DNA of 64,000 nt from Myxococcota bacterium. GTDB taxonomy: Bacteria > Myxococcota_A > UBA9160 > UBA6930. This document shows positions 59,188 through 64,000 of the stretch, in pieces. The stretch spans positions 1 to 64,000 of the forward strand of contig JANQFK010000027.1 in assembly GCA_028277885.1 (NCBI GenBank). The letters are read 5' to 3'. The first letter of the stretch is position 1. The number at the start of each line of letters is the position of its first letter. The position numbers were made by a program, and so were the translations under genes. The notes beneath the pieces are model-generated. The model did not search any database and had not been told where the DNA came from. It saw nothing but the letters and a program-made list of their open reading frames with translations.

Positions 59188-59292
59188 GGAAGGGCTCCTC
59201 GCGGGCCGGAGTCTGCAGGCGAGGTGCCGCGCCCGGCCGCACCCGGGAGGATGCCCCAGGGCCGCGCCGGAGGCGCGCTGGGGCCATCCGCC

Positions 59293-59823
59293 TCAGCGGA
59301 CGGCGCGCCCGACCGCGTGCCCCGGCGCCGCGTCGAGCAGCTCGAAGGCGCGCTTCCAGGAGAGCGGCAGCTCGTCGCGAGGCAGCGCGACGCGTCGGAG
59401 TCGCAGGGCCTCGAGAGCGCCGCCGCTCTCCCGTATCGCGGCGGCGTGGACGCTCGAGCGCACGAAGGCGTCGAGGGCCGCCTCGTCGGTCCAGGCCGTC
59501 ACCGTCCAGACCTCCTTGCCCGGCACGCGCATCCCGATCGAGAAGCCGATGAAGCCCTCGCTCGCCTCGAGGCTCTCGAGGTGGTCCACGATCCTCCCGA
59601 CGTGGCGGTCGAAGGTCTTGCGCCCGGCCCGGTCCACCGTGGCGTGGGTGAGGGAGACGATCACGGTGTCGCCGGCGAGGTCGGCCACCACGCCCCGGGA
59701 GCGCTGGAAGCCGGGCCCCTGGAAGCGGGTCGAGATCGAGCAGCCGACGCCCGCGAGGAGCAGCGCGGCCGCGGCCAGCAGGGCGAGTGCGATCGACGGG
59801 GTCCGTCCGTTGTCGGGGCGCAT
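59293..59823 (-). CDS. Putative lipoprotein with ABM/DUF3291-like domain
   Basis: Signal with LLLAGVGC lipobox; VIVSLTHATVD...VWTVTAWTDEAALDAFVRSSVHAAAIRESGG. Confidence 0.6.
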   Translation of the reverse strand: MRPDNGRTPSIALALLAAAALLLAGVGCSISTRFQGPGFQRSRGVVADLAGDTVIVSLTHATVDRAGRKTFDRHVGRIVDHLESLEASEGFIGFSIGMRVPGKEVWTVTAWTDEAALDAFVRSSVHAAAIRESGGALEALRLRRVALPRDELPLSWKRAFELLDAAPGHAVGRAVR

Positions 59824-59828
59824 CGCGG

Positions 59829-62800
59829 CTACACCGCCACCGGCACGGCTTCGGCGGGGGCGGTCCGCGCCGCGCTCGGCGCCCGCCGGCGCAGCAGCAC
59901 GTAGCCCGCGGGCACGAAGAGCGTGGCGAGCAGGGTGGCGCCGGCGACCCCGCCGGCCAGCACGATGGCGAGGGGAGGCCAGAAGTCCCCGCCCACGAAG
60001 AGCAGCAGGGGCAGGAAGCCGCCGATGGTGGTGAGCGTCGTCGAGGTCACGTGGCGCCCGCAGCCGAGGACGGCGTCCACCACGGCCTCCACGTCCCCGA
60101 GGCGCGCCCGCGCGTCGCCGCGGATCGCCGCCAGCACCACGATCGAGTCGTTGAGCGCCACGCCGATCAGCCCGGCCGTGCCCAGGATCGAGTTGAAGCT
60201 GAACGGGAAGCCGCTCACCCAGGTCGCCAGCAGGCCCACGCCCACGGAGAGGCCCGCGACGCCGAACAGCAGCGCCGCCAGGGCGGCGCTGCGGAAGGCG
60301 AGCACCACCGTGGCCACCATCAGCACGCCCAGCACCGGCGCGTAGGTGAGCAGGCTCGAGACCGCCGCCGCCTGCTCCTCGGAGTCGCCGCCCACGCGCA
60401 GCGAGTAGCCCGCGGGCAGCACGAAGCCCGAGCCCTCGAGGCTCTCGAGCACCGCGTTGGTGACGTCGATGGGGAGCGCGCCGGTGCGCAGGTAGGCACG
60501 CACCTGGTTGCAGCGCTCCCCCGCGCAGCGCGTGATGCCGCCGATCTCGGGCAGCAGCTCCACGTCGCCCAGCGCCGCGAGGGGCAGCCACTCGCCCGGC
60601 GACGCGCCCAGCAGCTGGGTGTCGGCGAGCCCGGCGCGATCGGCCCGCTCGGCGTCGCGCGTGCGCACCCGCACCGGCAGCTCCTCGAAGCTCTCGCGCA
60701 CGGACCCGCCGGTGCGTCCCTCGAGGCGCCCTTCGAGCTGGTCGGCCACGTCGCGCAGGGCCAGGCCGGCGAGGCGCGCCTCGTCCTCGTCCACGTCCAC
60801 CCACAGCTTGGGCTCGCCGCGCTCGAGGGTGGCCTGGGTGTGGAGCACCTCGGGCCGCCCGGCGAGGCGGGCGCGCACCTGCTCGCCCAGGTCCTGGAGC
60901 ACGGCCAGCGACGGGCCGCGCAGCTCGAGCTCGACCTCGGCCTCGACGGGCGGGCCCTGGCCGAACTTCCGCACCACCACCTGGGCGCCGGGCACGCGGC
61001 GGTCGATCTCGTCCTGGAGGGTCGGGAGCAGCGCCTTCACCTCGGCCGCGGTGCGCGTCTCCACCATGCCGCGCGCGTAGTAGGAGGCGTCGTCGCGGGT
61101 CATCACCAGGTTGTAGAACACGCTCGGGAAGCTGCCGCCCAGGAGCCAGGCCACGCGCTGCACCGCGTCGTGGCCGCGCAGCACGGCCTCGACCCGGCGG
61201 ACCGCGCCGCGGGTGCGCTCGAGGGAGGCGTCCCGGGGCAGCCAGACCTGCACGTCGAACATGTTGCGGTCCACGGGCGGGAAGAACTGGCTGCCGAGGC
61301 TCGGGGCCAGCGCGAAGCCCAGCACCGGCAGCGCCGCCGCGATCCCGATGGCGAGCACCGGGCGGCGCATCCCCGCCACCAGGGCACGGCGGGTGTGGGC
61401 CGCGACGCGCGGCAGCTCGAGGCCGTGGTGCCACCAGCGCGGGCGCCCGGCCGCCTCGCCCTCGGCGGGGCCGGGCACGAACAGCCCCGCCAGGGCCGGC
61501 ACCAGCGTGATGGCGAGGGCGAAGGAGGCCGCCAGCGCCAGGATCACCGCGACGCCGATGGGCCCGACGAAGTCGCCGACGTTCCCGATCAGCAGCGGGA
61601 TCGGCGCGAAGGAGAGCACGGTGGTGAGCGTCGAGGCGAGCAGCGGCGAGAACAGGTGATCGACCGCCTGCTCCACGGCCTGCTCGCGGTCGGCTCCGGC
61701 GCGGAGCCGCGCGCTCACCTCGTCCACCACCACGATGGCGTTGTCGATGAGCAGGCCCAGGGCCATCATCATCCCGAAGATCGACATCTGCTGGAGCGAG
61801 CCGCCGGAGGCGAGCAGGCCGAACAGCGCCAGCGCCACGGTGATGGGCAGCGCGCCGCCCACCACGAGCCCGGCCCGCAGGCCCAGGGTGAGGAGCACCA
61901 CGCCCACCACCACGGCGGCGCCCAGCAGCAGGTTGCTGCCGAGGGAGCCCAGCCGCTCGATCGTGTAGTGGCTCTGGTCGAAGACGAGGCGCAGGTCGAT
62001 GGGCCCGCCGACCTCGGCGCGGAAGCCCTCCACGACGGCGCGCGCGCGCTCCGCCCACTCGTCGGCGCGCTCGCCGGGCTCCATGCGGGCCGCCACGAAG
62101 ACGGCGCGCTCGCCCTCCACCAGGCCGATCTCGGTGGTGGGCTCGCGCCAGCGCCGGGTCACCTCGGCCACGTCGCCCACGCGCACGAGGGCGCCGTCGG
62201 CGGCGCGCCGCAGGGGCACCTCGCGCACCCGCTCGAGCGAGTCCAGCTCGCCCCGCACCTCGAGGACCAGGTCGCTGCCGCGGCTGCGCAGCCGGCCGCT
62301 CGGCGTCTTGGCGTCGGCGCCGCGCAGCGCGCTCGCGAGATCGCCGGCGGTGAGGCCGAGGGCGGCGAGCTCCGCATCGTCCACCAGGGCGGTGAGCTCC
62401 TCCTCGGGCTCGCCGTAGAGGCGCACCAGCTCGGTGCCCCCCACCGCGCGCAGCCGGTCGGCGAGCTCCTCGGCGAGGCGCGACAGGATGCCGAGCTGGA
62501 GCTCGCTCTCGGTGGTGAGCGCAGCGATGACCGAGAACGCGGCCGCGCCGCGCTTGTCGTCGAAGACCGGCGCGCTCGCCTCGAGCGGGAGCAGCGGGAC
62601 GGCGGCGGCGATCTGGTCGCGGATCTCGGCGAAGACCTCGTCGCTGTCGGTGACGTGGTCCTCGAGCACGATGGAGACCACGGAGATGCCGGCCCGGGAG
62701 GTCGAGTCCACCTCGCGGATCTCGGCCACCTCCTCGAGCTTCTCCTCGATCTTCTCCGAGACCAGGGCCTCGACGCGCTCCGGGGACGCTCCCGGCAGGC

Positions 62801-62954
62801 GGGTGAGCACGATGGGGTTGCGCATGGTGATGCGCGGGTCCTCGGTGCGCGGCAGCGAGAGCAGCGAGCTCGTGCCCGCGGCCAGCACCACGAGCAGCAC
62901 CATCACGAGCAGGTGGCGGTTGCGCAGCAGCGCGAGGGCGGGACGCGCCGTCAT
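59829..62954 (-). CDS. Efflux RND transporter permease subunit (AcrB/HAE family)
   Basis: 1041 aa; SIFGMMMALGLLIDNAIVVVDEVSARL, TLTTVLSFAPIPLLIG, GTAGLIGVALNDSIVVLAAI. Confidence 0.93.
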   Translation of the reverse strand: MTARPALALLRNRHLLVMVLLVVLAAGTSSLLSLPRTEDPRITMRNPIVLTRLPGASPERVEALVSEKIEEKLEEVAEIREVDSTSRAGISVVSIVLEDHVTDSDEVFAEIRDQIAAAVPLLPLEASAPVFDDKRGAAAFSVIAALTTESELQLGILSRLAEELADRLRAVGGTELVRLYGEPEEELTALVDDAELAALGLTAGDLASALRGADAKTPSGRLRSRGSDLVLEVRGELDSLERVREVPLRRAADGALVRVGDVAEVTRRWREPTTEIGLVEGERAVFVAARMEPGERADEWAERARAVVEGFRAEVGGPIDLRLVFDQSHYTIERLGSLGSNLLLGAAVVVGVVLLTLGLRAGLVVGGALPITVALALFGLLASGGSLQQMSIFGMMMALGLLIDNAIVVVDEVSARLRAGADREQAVEQAVDHLFSPLLASTLTTVLSFAPIPLLIGNVGDFVGPIGVAVILALAASFALAITLVPALAGLFVPGPAEGEAAGRPRWWHHGLELPRVAAHTRRALVAGMRRPVLAIGIAAALPVLGFALAPSLGSQFFPPVDRNMFDVQVWLPRDASLERTRGAVRRVEAVLRGHDAVQRVAWLLGGSFPSVFYNLVMTRDDASYYARGMVETRTAAEVKALLPTLQDEIDRRVPGAQVVVRKFGQGPPVEAEVELELRGPSLAVLQDLGEQVRARLAGRPEVLHTQATLERGEPKLWVDVDEDEARLAGLALRDVADQLEGRLEGRTGGSVRESFEELPVRVRTRDAERADRAGLADTQLLGASPGEWLPLAALGDVELLPEIGGITRCAGERCNQVRAYLRTGALPIDVTNAVLESLEGSGFVLPAGYSLRVGGDSEEQAAAVSSLLTYAPVLGVLMVATVVLAFRSAALAALLFGVAGLSVGVGLLATWVSGFPFSFNSILGTAGLIGVALNDSIVVLAAIRGDARARLGDVEAVVDAVLGCGRHVTSTTLTTIGGFLPLLLFVGGDFWPPLAIVLAGGVAGATLLATLFVPAGYVLLRRRAPSAARTAPAEAVPVAV

Positions 62955-64000
62955 CGGGCGGGCTCCGCCGGGACGGCCCGGGCGACCGGGGCCGGGGGCG
63001 GCGCGACGTGCACGAGCTGTCCGGGCACGAGGCGGTGGACCCCGTCGTGCACGATCGCCTCGCCGGCGCGCAGTGCGCCCCGGGCGAAGACGCGCTCGCC
63101 CTCCTCGTGGAGCACCTCCACGGGACGCCGCTCGAGGCGGTGCGCCTCGGGGGCGTCGGCGCTCTCGGGTGCGGCCACGTAGACGGCCCAGAGGCCGCGC
63201 GCACCCTCGGTGAGGGCCGCGCGGGGCAGCCAGAAGCCGTCCATCGCCACGGGCTCCCGCCAGGCGAGCTCGGCGAGGTCGCCCTCGCGCAGCGCCGGTT
63301 CCGCGGTCTCGACGGCGAGGCGCACGGGCACGGTGCGGGTCTCGCGGCGCCGCTCGGGCAGCACCGCCAGCACCCGGGCGTCGATGCGCTCGCCGTCGAC
63401 GAGGAGCTCGACGGGATCTCCCTCGGCGAGGAGCGCGGCGACCTGGCGCGCCACGCCCACCCGCACCTCGGGCCGGCTGGTCTCGAGCAGCCGCACCACG
63501 GGATGCCCGGCCTCCACCACGACGCCGGCGTCCACCTGGCGCCCCGCCACCTCGCCCGCGAAGGGAGCGCGCAGCACCGACTTGGCGAGGTCCACGTCCA
63601 GCGAGGCGATGCGGGCCTCGACGCCGGCCAGGGCGGCGGCGCGGGCCGAGGCCTCGAGCCGCGCGTCGTCGGCGCGCTGGGGTGCGATCACGTCCTCCTC
63701 GAGCATGCGCCGGGCCCGGCGGTCGCGGAGCTTCGCCAGCTCGAGAAGCGCCCGCGCCTCGGAGCGCGCCGCCACCAGCTCGGCGCGGCGCGCCTGCAGG
63801 CGCGCGGTGTCGAGCTCGGCCAGCACCGCGCCCGCCGCGACGGGGTCCCCCTCGTCGACGAGCACCCGCGCCACCTTGCCGCCCAGCTCGAAGCTCACCT
63901 CCGACGCCTGGGCGAACTCCACGCGGCCCACGAAGCGCTGCGCACGCTGGTAGCCGGGCTCGAGGGCCACGGGGGCGGCCAGCACCGCGAGGGGGCGCGC
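62951..64000 (-). CDS. Efflux RND transporter periplasmic adaptor subunit, 5' end beyond window
   Basis: ASEVSFELGGKVARVLVDEGDPVAAGAVLAELDTARLQARRAEL, LRAPFAGEVAGRQVDAGVVVEAGHPVVRLLE; stop overlaps permease start; frame open to the right edge. Confidence 0.88.
   Translation of the reverse strand, partial: ARPLAVLAAPVALEPGYQRAQRFVGRVEFAQASEVSFELGGKVARVLVDEGDPVAAGAVLAELDTARLQARRAELVAARSEARALLELAKLRDRRARRMLEEDVIAPQRADDARLEASARAAALAGVEARIASLDVDLAKSVLRAPFAGEVAGRQVDAGVVVEAGHPVVRLLETSRPEVRVGVARQVAALLAEGDPVELLVDGERIDARVLAVLPERRRETRTVPVRLAVETAEPALREGDLAELAWREPVAMDGFWLPRAALTEGARGLWAVYVAAPESADAPEAHRLERRPVEVLHEEGERVFARGALRAGEAIVHDGVHRLVPGQLVHVAPPPAPVARAVPAEPAR

Noticed and set aside
59293-63204. 1303-aa minus ORF as one protein
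   Set aside because: Only its last ~176 codons (from ATG 59823) look like a real protein (lipoprotein); the upstream part is out of frame with the RND permease.

Overview
64 kb of high-GC bacterial chromosome, densely coding, with no rRNA/tRNA, CRISPR array, phage or transposase recognised. Left to right: (1) 1-6.7 kb, minus strand: a PfaA-like KS-AT-KS-ACP megasynthase running off the left edge, coupled to an acyl-CoA dehydrogenase; (2) 6.8-20.1 kb: an alpha-glucan/trehalose island (TreT-like synthase, two alpha-glucan phosphorylases, GlgX, MalQ, GT4 glycosyltransferase, GlgB); (3) 20.3-32.6 kb: a translationally coupled operon apbE-rnfB-[1655-aa pyruvate:ferredoxin oxidoreductase-like protein]-rnfC-D-G-E-A-[NqrM-like Cys protein]-[plant-type ferredoxin-NADP reductase], the strongest candidate for an unusual system; (4) 32.6-42.4 kb: SOUL protein, HAPMO-like Baeyer-Villiger monooxygenase, exported hypothetical protein, PEP-CTERM protein, CSLREA/DUF11 surface protein, GTP-PEPCK; (5) 42.8-46.2 kb: asparaginase-like hydrolase, fatty-acid hydroxylase/sterol desaturase, FadR-like regulator with a FadR-like operator, JmjC/cupin protein; (6) 46.2-54.4 kb: CDF transporter, HemJ, HemN, a frameshifted sulfatase remnant, SDR, PhyH, amidohydrolase, class II aldolase, P450; (7) 54.4-64 kb: LLM oxidoreductase, acyltransferase, Mut7-C protein, Kbl/Tdh threonine pair, RND efflux operon running off the right edge. 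Non-coding signals include a compensated hairpin tandem repeat at 46.1-46.2 kb, a 14-bp tandem repeat at 52.3 kb, and several operator-like inverted repeats. All calls come from reading translated sequence and motifs; no database search was run.
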